DNA of 64,000 nt, from contig JAFCIZ010000002.1 in the NCBI GenBank assembly GCA_017871115.1, forward strand, positions 3,121,501-3,185,500, read 5' to 3'. Below are positions 24,301 to 34,013 of this stretch, piece after piece (position 1 is the first letter of the stretch; every line of letters starts with the position of its first letter). Both the position numbers and the translations under genes were made by a program. This DNA comes from Cunninghamella blakesleeana (lineage: Eukaryota > Mucoromycota > Mucoromycetes > Mucorales > Cunninghamellaceae). The notes beneath the pieces are model-generated. The model was not told where the DNA came from and did not search any database. It saw only the letters and a list, made by a program, of their open reading frames with translations.

Positions 24301-25465
24301 CCTTCCACAGTTGATCTAATAATAATGAATTTATAGTAGTTGATGTTAAAGCTATCATATGTGCATGATGAATCACTAAATATGTACCAATGTGATATGG
24401 TTGTTTTTCAGAATAATCAAGATAATGGAATAAACATAACACAACTTCATTATTTAATTCATAAATACCGAAAAGAGGATCAATGACACGCGTAACAAAT
24501 CCTTCATATTTAGTAAGACTGTTATTTTCATTACTGTTATTCAAATCATATCGAGTCAAATGTAAGTAATTATATAATGAAGATGGCTTTGCATCTTCTG
24601 CTTTTGTTGCTGTTGCTGTTGTTGCTGAATGATAGGATAAATAAAAGGATTGGTATTTTTTTTTAGATAATTCTATAAAGGAGGATTGGTATACATTATA
24701 TTTTAAAATATGACGTTTAAAATGACGATGATATGAATGAGATGAGATGGATGAAGTGATTGTAGTTGGTGTTAAATTGTTAAATATATAAAAACAACCA
24801 ACTTGAAACTCATCATAGTAATTCATCAATTGGTCACCTTTAAAAACGATTGGTATACTCCATATATCATTATTTGATAATGAAGGAGAAGAAGGAGTTG
24901 TAATAGTGCCGAGTGATTTAATAGCATCAGTTAATTCAATAAAAAAAACAACTTCTGAGCTTGCTTTATCATATAGTATTGATTTGGCTGATATGTATCC
25001 TAACAAATTAAGACTAGAATGGTTTATTGATAATTTTAGCTGATTTAATTGGCGAGGTACAAGACAGGAGTAAGCAGGCGAGGGTAAAGCGTGCTGTTGT
25101 TGTTTCTTTAATATTTTTAACAAGTTTTTCGTATTAATATTTTTTTCTTCTTGTATTGTTAGAGTAGGATTACTTAATCGCTTTACAGGCTCTATTGAAA
25201 ATTCCAAATAGGAATGATGTTTTAAAGTAACCAAAGTCCAATAAGGAATTTCTATAACACTATCTTGTAAATCATGATAGATACGATCTACTCGACATAG
25301 TATTTTCGCTTCTGTATTATAAATATCAAATAATAAAATTGTTCCACGTTGATATTCCTTTAAAAAAGATTTTGAAGTATTGTTGACAATATGAAGGCGT
25401 CCATAAATAGACTGTAAAGTTAATAAATTACTGTTATCTGAAATAATATCATTTACAGATATCAT
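21356..25465 (-). CDS. large multi-OB-fold protein, CTC1-like (CST telomere complex) candidate
   Basis: Intronless frame of 1369 aa among intron-rich neighbours. Near residues 135-270 an OB-fold-like unit reads SLNLLGYISAKSI, FFIELTDAIKSLG, IPIVFKGDQLMNYY and VGCFYIFNNLTPT, a pattern I associate with CTC1. Further beta-rich segments follow (YEGFVTRVIDPLFGIYEL; CIIGIIDVLPDGRLYF). Near residues 1150-1230 an RPA70C/CTC1-like zinc ribbon sits in an OB fold: WICKNCGTVISGEKCYNRC (C-x2-C-x8-C-x3-C), then FRAEANIIISDGTSDAYAYI. The length fits CTC1 (human 1217 aa) far better than RPA1 (about 600 aa). If correct it would act with Stn1-Ten1 in telomere C-strand fill-in. Asn-rich insertions separate the conserved blocks. 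The subfamily assignment is inference; an unnamed RPA-like ssDNA-binding protein is the alternative. Confidence 0.58.
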   Translation of the reverse strand: MISVNDIISDNSNLLTLQSIYGRLHIVNNTSKSFLKEYQRGTILLFDIYNTEAKILCRVDRIYHDLQDSVIEIPYWTLVTLKHHSYLEFSIEPVKRLSNPTLTIQEEKNINTKNLLKILKKQQQHALPSPAYSCLVPRQLNQLKLSINHSSLNLLGYISAKSILYDKASSEVVFFIELTDAIKSLGTITTPSSPSLSNNDIWSIPIVFKGDQLMNYYDEFQVGCFYIFNNLTPTTITSSISSHSYHRHFKRHILKYNVYQSSFIELSKKKYQSFYLSYHSATTATATKAEDAKPSSLYNYLHLTRYDLNNSNENNSLTKYEGFVTRVIDPLFGIYELNNEVVLCLFHYLDYSEKQPYHIGTYLVIHHAHMIALTSTTINSLLLDQLWKAPFVKRDSHEPIRIALVACMRSNIKIEITNNNDRKKKNSTNYNNNASTIINMDGYSNLLFYSENNNNGLDSISFNHLIYKRLIYYHCLHHCHDFFTLLKHLELYTSLQTKFPFLFEQHYDSNNNSNNYSLIHIGQCIIQFFFSHLDIQKQHFYHHGDIYGDFFQHGQTCLAMNTVLSMDDTTTSVISLVTFPTLKQVINSILNDSLDSDVCYKLKDIASPNRLSLYLATSCVNVTRYNYDTTTINSGNNNISCIIGIIDVLPDGRLYFKDDTYRILLIISNNNNNNNDNCGNDHNNLFYEELILKLQLGHIYYINRFHLVIEDFSYSKSIYTTNKMEDKETKLEYKYIMCNWEDIEYVAPTNPVSIPTSISSTVNNEKIKSHYTLSIPLLDEDARLRLCHFMIMDENMINQDIALYYIVDIMPASACNDQQGVLHLEQWVRAIRYNVTQVNDRHIDWDPMMVTLVFSSQFHSLSYTYAFKIGTWFGLSHVHQLDPFIIFPQAYPKIRNIRLQQHPTYFVDNDQYQFYSVIQQTKDQHLQFISSPSSLPSTIVLLSSVFKSTSNTPSTTSLDIWKENTPILTIPQFMTSHEELSHQLQHQQGQQFNKNQLVNVRGLILFKAFIDDDNDDNDAVKLNKDVQLFQKLNIGFGKHGRQLFIRLRQPDGLQTLDIYMEHEDYQIIHTAGVIPGNIITLFKVKKETSIQNKNIYGKMGSYTFIQVEPQLNPNVLENTITNFTDNIPMIPLISLHESSPSSTITADDVFKIKVTVRMILKLQLQWICKNCGTVISGEKCYNRCQHSGFLFRAEANIIISDGTSDAYAYINGEDLVFKLLMLLPNQESIVKLASLKHGTLSFGKYVDDNNKSNIDYDFSISSSSSSSSHYDRGNGISTLESLCKKVKRQGHYTMYGKRAFKSLSTNKKKKGNNNQINSIIKELGLRTVNIIDQDHTIQTLAFNHIKIKIMALESNEPCQLAWSLINNFT

Positions 25466-25789
25466 TCATGTATGTAAATATACGTCAACAAATAAAAATA
25501 AAAGTATAATTTTAGTCTTTTTTTTTTTTTTAAAAAAAAAAAGTATGAATAAAAGAGGAAAAAAAAAAATAAAACGAGAATTTTTTTTAAAAAGGCGGAA
25601 ATTTAATTTTTTTTTGGTAATGATCAATTTTTTCAACATTGATTTCTATTGCATTTTTATTAATCTTTAAAAACCTTTTTATTAATGATAGCGTTATTCA
25701 TTTATTGCATACAGTATTTATAATTTTGTCTTTATTTTTCTTTTAATATAATATAAACATTTTTATTTTTTAACAGATATATTAATTTA

Positions 25790-26332
25790 TTACACACATG
25801 TATAACCACCATCAACGTAAATTTGTGCTCCAGTAACATAAGATGATGCATCAGAAGCTAAATAAACTACAGTTCCATTTAACTATTTATAATAATATAA
25901 AATAAAAATAAAGTAAATTAATTATTTATATTAAATAATTACAAAATAATATATGTACACTTACTTCATCTGGATTGCCTAAACGGTTCATAGGTGTTAA
26001 ATCTTCCCAAGTCTTTTTTAACTCGGGTTTAGAGTTACAAACATCCATTAACATTTCAGTTTTCATATAACCAGGGCTATATATTAAATAGTATATAGTA
26101 AAATAAAATAAGTATAAGTTTCTTTTTTTTATCTATTTTTTTTTTTTTTTTTAATATGGTGATATTTAAATTACTTGATAGAATTAACACGAATACCACG
26201 AGTAGCCCATTCTTGAGCTAAACATTTGGACATCATTGTTACAGCACCTTTAGTAGCGTTATACTATAATATATATGAAGTTAATATTTTCTTTTCTTTT
26301 CTTTTTTTTTTGAAAAAAATAAAATAAAATAC

Positions 26333-26365
<33 letters not shown>

Positions 26366-27128
26366 TTACACCACAATGTGCTTGGGGACGATTTGAAATT
26401 AAACCTGACATAGAAGAAATAAGAATGATGCTTCCTTTACCATTTTTCAACATTTCTCTATATGAATATTAAAAAAGAGATAATTTTTTTTTAGGAAAAA
26501 GACCTCTTATTTTCGCCAATCTTTTTTTCCTCCTATATTATTAATTACTTAGCAACGGCTTGAACGGTAGCAAACACGCCATGAACATTAACATCAAAGA
26601 GTTTTTGCCAGTCTTCCATTTTGAAATCCTATATATATGTATTTATAAATGTTAATTTTTTTTTTTTAAAAGACAAGCAAATGAAAATTAAATTTATGAA
26701 ACCTACTTCGGCAGGGCCTTCGATAGCAATACCAGCATTGGCAACAAGAATATCAATGGTACCAAAATCTTTATGAATTTGATCAATAGCTTTAGCTACT
26801 TCTTGAGGTTTGGACATATCGGCTTTATAAGCTTTACACTTTACACCAAATGAACTTGCAACATCAGCAGCGGTATCATGTGTTTTTTCACTAGAGACAT
26901 ACATCATTGCAACATTAGCACCAGCACCTGCTAAAGCTTTACTCATTTCTAAACCAAGGCCTCTATATATATATATATATATAAATTTTAAAAAAAAGTA
27001 TAGTTTAGTGAATTAATTCAGATTTTTTTTTGAAAAAAAATAAATAGAGGGTACTATTTTCTTTACCTTCCGCCACCAGTAACAATAGCAGTTTTACCTT
27101 TAAGAGAAAATAAATCCAAAGAGCTCAT
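25790..27128 (-). CDS. short-chain dehydrogenase/reductase, sorbose reductase / NADP-mannitol dehydrogenase type
   Basis: Seven exons: 27128-27067, 26962-26707, 26628-26549, 26457-26370, 26263-26175, 26076-25965, 25882-25790; 259 aa, the usual length of classical SDRs. Cofactor motif TGGGRGLG spans the first intron. NAGIA, the catalytic Ser region ILISSMSGL, the YNATK catalytic Tyr/Lys motif and the PGYMKTEM segment follow, and the C-terminus is [13 protein letters not shown]. This pattern matches fungal Sou1-like sorbose reductases and NADP-dependent mannitol 2-dehydrogenases (ketose to polyol with NADPH). Substrate cannot be fixed from sequence. Seven exons in so short a gene is high for the family. 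Confidence 0.9.
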
Positions 27129-29239
27129 ATTGTTTTTATTGCGTTTGTAGTAGTAATTATTTTGAAAAAAAAGTAAAAGAAAAGAGAAAAGAAAAAGAGA
27201 AAAATATTCAGTTCATTTTAGACCCTTGATTAGACTTCGCTGATTTAAATTGAGTTTATTATGCGAGATACGTTAGTGTTTTTTGGTTGATACTCCGATT
27301 GACATAATTGATATTTTCGATTGAAACAATTTCGCCTCGTGTAGTTTTTTGTTTTATATATATATATATATATATATAAACCAGTATTATATAATAAGTA
27401 GTATATAATCAAATTTATATATATTTAGACATCATATCAATAAATAAATAATAACTATATTCATATTTTTATTTTTGTATTTATCGTTATTAATATTTTC
27501 TTATTATTATCGATCAACATCAATACTGATCAGTTTTAATGACGTCGGTTTCGTCATATATGTACAGAAAAGTAAAAAAAGAAGAAAAGACAGAATTATA
27601 GAATTTTGGGGACACCTTTAAAGAGCCAGTATTTCGGATCTTGAATTGATCATTACCTAATTTGATTTAATTATATTTTTTTTTTCAATTTTTAACTCAG
27701 CTTTTTTTCCAACTTCAAAACTATATACAGTTAGATAAACCATATTACTTTAATATCTCGTTTTATTTTATTTTTTTAAGATAGCAATAAAAAAAGCAAA
27801 GAACTATTTTTAAAAGTTTTTATTTTATACATAAAGATTAAAAAATATTGATATTCTCGATTGTTTAATCTTTGTTTTCTTTTAATTAATTGCTTTATCA
27901 CAAAGTATCGAAGTGAATGGTTATAATTATTAATTTTTTCTTTTTTGATGATACTACAACAAACATTAGTACCCCAAATATGTATTGAATTGTTCATATT
28001 CATTAATAATTTAATTAATGATTAATCTAATAATTTATTGATAAATAGCCAATAGTCCGAAATCCAACTACTTTCTCACAAACCACTGATACTAATTGTA
28101 TATTTACAATATATTAGTACTCATTAAGTCTTTGATTAAATCAGTTATTTCTCCTTTTTAATATTGAATACTAACCTCGCCATATCCAATACTATGTTTT
28201 ATATATGATTATTTGTTGACAATTATTATAGCACTTGGTTTTTTATGTTGCTTTCCAAAGATTGACAATTGAGTCTACACTAATTGTACTTTCTCCCCTT
28301 TTAGTGGTAAAATAAAGTGTTTCTAGTCAGTACATAGCCTCTTTTATATTTTTTTTATTTTATTTTATTATGTTTGATATTATGTTCTAAAAAGATATGT
28401 ATTAAATTTGATATAGTGTTATAAGCGCCTCTAGAAAAAGTTACAGAAAGCACCAACTAGTCAGAAATTTATATAAATATATTTAAAACAGTAGGATTAA
28501 AAATTTTAAATCTCTTTTTTCATGTTTTTTATATATTATTACATCATTTATTTTTATTCAATAGCATGCTTATTACTTTTGCTATATTTTAATTTCGCAA
28601 ATAATTTCATATTTAGGCAAATAATATCATTGACTTTTTTTTAAAAAAATCATTATATAAGGCAGCTGTATAAGTTTGATCAAAATGGCTATACGTAGTA
28701 TCTCTATGCTGTTTTGGTTTTAATAGCAAGATATAAAGCAGTCTATAAATATTATTTATTATAGGACATATATAAAAGCAAAGAAGATGATTTTTTTAAT
28801 ATGTTCTATTTTATGATGAATTTAATGTTTATCAATAAAGTTAAAAAAGGAACTCATATATCTGAAATAAAAATAATTTTAAACCTAAAGGTTTTTTTAA
28901 TATATGTTTATGAGAAAATAAAATTATAAACAGTCGTATTCTTGAGTATTATCAAATAATAATAATATCAATAATGTAATCACATATTTTTATATATTGC
29001 AATTGATAAATATCTTTTTTCTTATTCCTGTGTTATTTATAACTTTTATTAACAACGAAAAAATCATTATGCAAAAAAATGACATGTAAATGGCATAGTT
29101 AAAATAAAAATTATTCGGAACTTGAATAAACCATTTCCTAATTTATTTTATACAATTTTTCTTCTGGTTCAATCCTTTCTTTATCTTTTTATTTTTTTAT
29201 ATCCATCCATCCATCCATCCATTCATCTAACAATTCATT
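27129..29239. other. 2.1-kb intergenic region between divergent SDR and eL31 genes
   Basis: It holds the promoters of both genes at its ends. The middle (27500-29000) is AT-rich but not simple-sequence, with no usable open frame, splice-linked exons, tRNA boxes or terminal repeats that I could see. It may be decayed mobile DNA, but nothing proves that. Confidence 0.55.
29162..29239 (+). promoter_or_regulatory. pyrimidine-rich / (CCAT)n leader of the eL31 gene
   Basis: A C/T-rich stretch is followed by about five tandem CCAT units (29201-29224) ending 15 bp before the ATG. Pyrimidine-rich leaders are common for ribosomal protein genes. A role in growth control is inference. Confidence 0.5.
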
Positions 29240-29910
29240 ATGGTTAATCCTACACAAAAACGTTCTACTCTTGCTGATGTCGTTACTCGTGAATATACCA
29301 TCCATCTCCATAAATTAGTTCATGGTCGTTCCTTTAAAACTCGTACCCCTCAAGCCGTCAAGGCCATCAAAGCATTTGCTACCAAAACTATGGGTACTCA
29401 AGATGTTCGTCTTGATCCTTCTTTAAATAAAGCTTTATGGGCTCGTGGTGTTCGTAATGTTCCTCATCGTATTCGTGTTCGTATTGCTCGTAAACGTAAC
29501 GATGATGACGACGCTAAGCATAAGCTTTATTCTTTTGTTACCTATGTTCCTGTCGCCTCTTTCAAAGGTAAAATAATAAATAGATAAAGTAAAATTGAGC
29601 AGCTAAAAAAAAATCAACCAATCGCTGTCTGTGTAGTTTTCTATTCTTTTTTTTTTTTCTCGTTCCTATTTTTTTATAAAAACCTTTGTTTTGATGATAA
29701 AAAGGTGATATATGTCATTTTTTTTAACCAAAACAAAAGTTATAAAAAAATTGGAAAGAGGAAAAAAAGGAAATGAATGAAAATTTCCAGCAGTTTGAAA
29801 GCGCTAGAGGTTGGAGTATTTCTCTCCTATCTATGACGTGCATTAACATTTTTTTTTTATCTGTGTATAATTTAATAGGCTTAGAAACTACCATTGTCGA
29901 TGATGAATAA
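29240..29910 (+). CDS. RPL31: 60S ribosomal protein eL31
   Basis: Two exons: 29240-29567 and 29879-29910; 119 aa. Family blocks are clear: [48 protein letters not shown] and [13 protein letters not shown], with the C-terminus [13 protein letters not shown] after the intron. It sits at the polypeptide exit tunnel of the large subunit. Codons are biased toward CGT, GTT, ACT, GCC and AAG, unlike most neighbours, as expected for high expression. The 311-nt intron near the 3' end is long for this window. Confidence 0.97.
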
Positions 29911-30330
29911 ATTTGGTTATTATTTTTAAAAAAATATAAAAAATTTAATAAACCACTTATAAAAAAACATTTTGATATATATCCTTTATAAATAAATAAA
30001 CAAAATCATTGTATACTAATAGAAATATTTATAACATGATCTTGAGAATTTGTGAATTAGTTGAAGGGATTATTTTTAATTAAATGTTCATTTATTTCCA
30101 CAGATTGTAAATCAATCAACTTAAAATGTTATATATCAATAATATTATTATTCTTTGTATTACGAGTTAGCTTTCATAAGATAGTCTTGGATATTCACAG
30201 ATTTATTTAATATATAAATAATTGATATAGATTTAAATTTTTTTTATTAATTGAATATACAATATACAAAAATCTACTAATAGATACACAGTTCTAATTG
30301 TTATTATTATATTATATCTATTTTTTTTTT
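29911..30330. other. convergent 3' intergenic region (eL31 / eIF2B epsilon)
   Basis: 420 bp of AT-rich DNA between two stop codons. No gene and no strong hairpin recognised. Confidence 0.65.
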
Positions 30331-33300
30331 TTAATTGTCATCACTATCTTCGGATTCTTCTTCAGCTTCATTAAGCCATTCCACAAATTTAGCTGCTTTT
30401 TCTCTTAGTTTAACTTCTGCTGCTGTACCAGATTTTGAAATATCAGAGTTATACCATTGCATAATAGCTTCTTCTTCTATTACATCAATATTATATAAAA
30501 TTTGAAGTGCACCTAAAAATATTTTACCGTATATTTCATTTGTAGCACAGTTCGTCTAAATATAATAAAAAAATCATTTATAAATAATACTATATATTTA
30601 TTTACCTTACTTTATATATTGTTTATTATTTTACCTGGAGAAGTTGTAAGACATGAGCTTGGTCATCTTGTTTATGAGTAACTTTTCCAATCAAAGGACC
30701 CCATTGTGTAAATACTTTTTTAAAACTGACCATTGCATTATTCTTATCCACTTGTTCAATAATTAAAGGTATCAATACTTCTCTTACATCTGAATATTCC
30801 CCATTGCTAGACATACGTAACCCTGTAATTTCTAAAGCGGCTGTATCAACTGAATGATTTTCAGCAAGTGATCGTTCAATGGTTAAAGCAATTTCCTTTT
30901 TGAATTCGGCAGATTTTTTAGCAATATTAGCAGTTGATTTCAAATTCCAAGCTCCATCAATAGACTCCATATCAGATTCTTCGTCAGAAAGCTCGCCTAC
31001 TTCGGAGGCACTTTCAGATAATTCATGGTCTTCTAAAACAAGGTCATTAACATCATAAGCTATTTAATAAAAATAAGATAATAATAGAAAGAAAGAAGCC
31101 AAAAAGGCAAATATAAGCATATGTATATATAAATCATTATCTTAATCGTTATCATTGTATTAGCTATTTTTATTTTTATTTTATTTTTACCAAGTGTATC
31201 AAGTCTTAAATTTCTAACATCTACATCATCATCATCTCCAGATAAAAGTTTCCAATAGTAAACAGGGCTATGATCACCAGTTAATATACGATCATGTTCT
31301 ATTAAATATAAATAGTAATCATTCAAGTAACATAATTAATATAGTAATTACTATATATATATATATTTATATTAAAAAGATGTTTTTGCTATTTATTTTT
31401 TATTTTTTACCATGGCTGTGATCATCATCTTCTTCATCGCTATCATCGAACATGCTTGTTTTAGGTTGAGGATTCAAGCTGAGTCGTGAATATTTAGGAA
31501 TATGAGCATTTGGACCAATAGTTACCTAATATATATACATATATAAAGGTATAAATATATCTTTATAATTTGATCCTAATTTTTTTTTAATTCTATTTTT
31601 TTATCCATTTTACTATCTATTTTTGTACAACTTACACCTAAAGATATTAAGCTTCCTTGTTCAATTGTTGTACCTTCTAAAATAGTTACATTATTTGCTA
31701 AAATTGATTTTTTAATAGTACAGTTATCACCAATGATAGCACCATCCCATAAATAAACACCTACCAATGTAACATTATCACCAATACGACAGTTACGACC
31801 AATAATAGATTGAGCTACTCGAGAATTTTCACCAATAGTAGTGCCTGCACCAATTTGAACATTTTCATCAACAATGGATGATCTTGATAAAATGACATTC
31901 CTAGATTTGTAAATATTGCCTTGGATAAATTCATAATCATCTCCAGCTTTTAAATTTGTTTCAGGTACAATAGGGAAAGCCCATCTATTTAATACATGCA
32001 TACTATAAAAAAATAACAAATGAAAACAAAATAATAGATCATTGTTATTAATTATTACCCTTCATTTTTTATTATTTTTAATTGTTATATATATATGTGC
32101 AATTATTTACCTAACAGTGTTGTACATGCGTTCATTTTGAATATGTGCAAGATAAGCTTCTGATACTGGATGTGTATAAATAGTTTTACCCAGAATATCT
32201 GATGTTAAAATTCCATGTACAAAGTCTCGTCTTAATCGTTGCCAATCGAAATTTTCTGTAAATAATGCAGGAACCTAATTATTTAAAAAAATTGATCAAG
32301 ATATAGATACACGAATCAACAAAGATTATTTCATCATATACTTTTATTTCTTAAAAGATATTTCCAACATACCTCTATTGAGCAAATATCTACACGTGGA
32401 TCTACTAAATCATTGCGAAATTCAATTTGAGGGTGATTTTCTAATACTTCAGGAGCTATTTCAATTCTACTTTTTTTAGGTAATGCTTCGACAGGTTCAT
32501 AAAACAAGCATTTGTTTGTATTTGGATCCAAAACAAATACACTTGATGCTTCTTGAGGTCTATTAAATATATATATATATTATTACATAGAATGAATTGA
32601 TTATAGCTATTATTATTACTACTTTATTTATTATATATTTTTTCTTAATATATATAAATATTCATATTACCTTGATGTATGTGATCGAGTTGCTTCCTTT
32701 ACTACCATAGTCATAATAGCATTTTTATCAGTTTTCTTTCTAGCACGATGAGCTTCAATAGCTTTATCTAATTTTATGTTGGATACAAGGTCACCAGAAG
32801 TTAAAATAAAATCATTGGTGATCAGTTGTCGAGCGTCCAATTCACGCAAAGCATCACCTACTGACATACATTCGGGCGTTTGTACTATTTGAACGTTAAG
32901 TTTACATTTACTACTCATCCAACTTGATTGTCTAAATAAATTAATAAATAAAAGTAATAATAATATAATATTATATAAAAAATGAACGTTAATACTCTTT
33001 TTATGATATTTATGAATGTGTATACTTTTTCATTCATTCTCTTCGTATATTTATCAAAATACTTACTCAAAATAAGATTTTATTTTTTCAATATGAGTAG
33101 TACATACAATAAAAACATCTTGTACATCAGAAGTAGCCAATACTTCTAAAGTATATTCAATCAATGGTGTATTACATAAAGGCATAAGACACTGTAAAAT
33201 AATAAAATCAATATAAAATGATATAAGTTTAGTAAAATATGGTTTGGCGTTTTATTTTAAAAAAACATTTTTTAATCTTTTACAACGTACTCTGGGTAAT

Positions 33301-33416
33301 TCATGAGATATAGGTGAAAATCTATCATCATAACTATCAGTTAATATAACAGCTTGAAGAGGTTCTTGCACTTCTTCATCACCTTGTTGCTGTTGTTTTT
33401 TAGCTTTTGGTGGCAT
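30331..33416 (-). CDS. GCD6: translation initiation factor eIF2B epsilon subunit
   Basis: Ten exons: 33416-33291, 33191-33067, 32931-32671, 32559-32373, 32274-32111, 32002-31636, 31525-31411, 31298-31191, 31059-30635, 30555-30331; 700 aa (yeast Gcd6 is 712). The N-terminal pyrophosphorylase-like domain has LQAVILTDSYDDRFSPISHELPR and CLMPLCNTPLIEYTLEVLA, then FILTSGDLVSNI. A left-handed beta-helix of hexapeptides follows (GAGTTIGENSRVAQSIIGRN, IIGDNCTIKKSILANNVTIL). The acidic C-terminal part holds the W2/HEAT catalytic domain ending in FVEWLNEAEEESEDSDDN, whose aromatic-acidic end contacts eIF2. It is the catalytic subunit of the guanine nucleotide exchange factor for eIF2. Confidence 0.96.
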
Positions 33417-34013
33417 AGTAATTTTAAATATATATGTATATTTTTTTTTAAAAAAAAGAGGAAAGAGAGAAAAAAAATTGAACTTCCACTTTTTGAATGA
33501 AAAATTTTGACTCAGAGTGGTGGCTTTCTCCCAGGCAAAAATATCAATGCAAATGTGTTGGGTTTGAAAAATACGAAAAAAAAGAAGTTATTTTTTATGT
33601 TCAACCAATTTCTAAATTCAACTTCATATAAAATCTTAAAATTTAATTCGAATAAAAATCGAACTCTTCCTAATATAAATTTATTTAACATTTATTGGTC
33701 TCATTTTCTAAATTTTTGAAAAATTGAATTTTATTATTTGATTTCACAAATTTATCCTTTTATTTTGGTTTGTTAATAAATCAAAATATCAATTTTATCT
33801 TTCTAAATCCTCGTAATTTGGATCTTTTTAAGGATTTCATATACAAAGAAAAAAAATAGCGAAATTTGATTTTTTTAATAAATCATATCCATTCTACTAT
33901 TTTGTCTTTTTTTTTCTTCACTTTTATTTATTATTTTCATTTAATAAAAAATATAATTTTTTTTGTCTATTCTAAATTTCATATGTGGATATATACTTAT
34001 AATAAATAAATAT
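33417..34013. other. intergenic region, 0.6 kb
   Basis: It lies between the eIF2B epsilon start and the stop of the CNT transporter, both minus strand, and so should hold the eIF2B epsilon promoter. AT-rich; no gene or recognised site. Confidence 0.6.

Noticed and set aside
27776..28003. 75-aa frame on the minus strand
   Set aside because: No domain, Ile/Asn/Lys/Tyr-rich composition typical of random AT-rich DNA, and no splice-linked exons.
29568..29878. Possible C/D snoRNA in the eL31 intron (TGATGAT near 29693)
   Set aside because: A C-box-like heptamer is present, but I found no CTGA D box at a fitting distance and no terminal stem.
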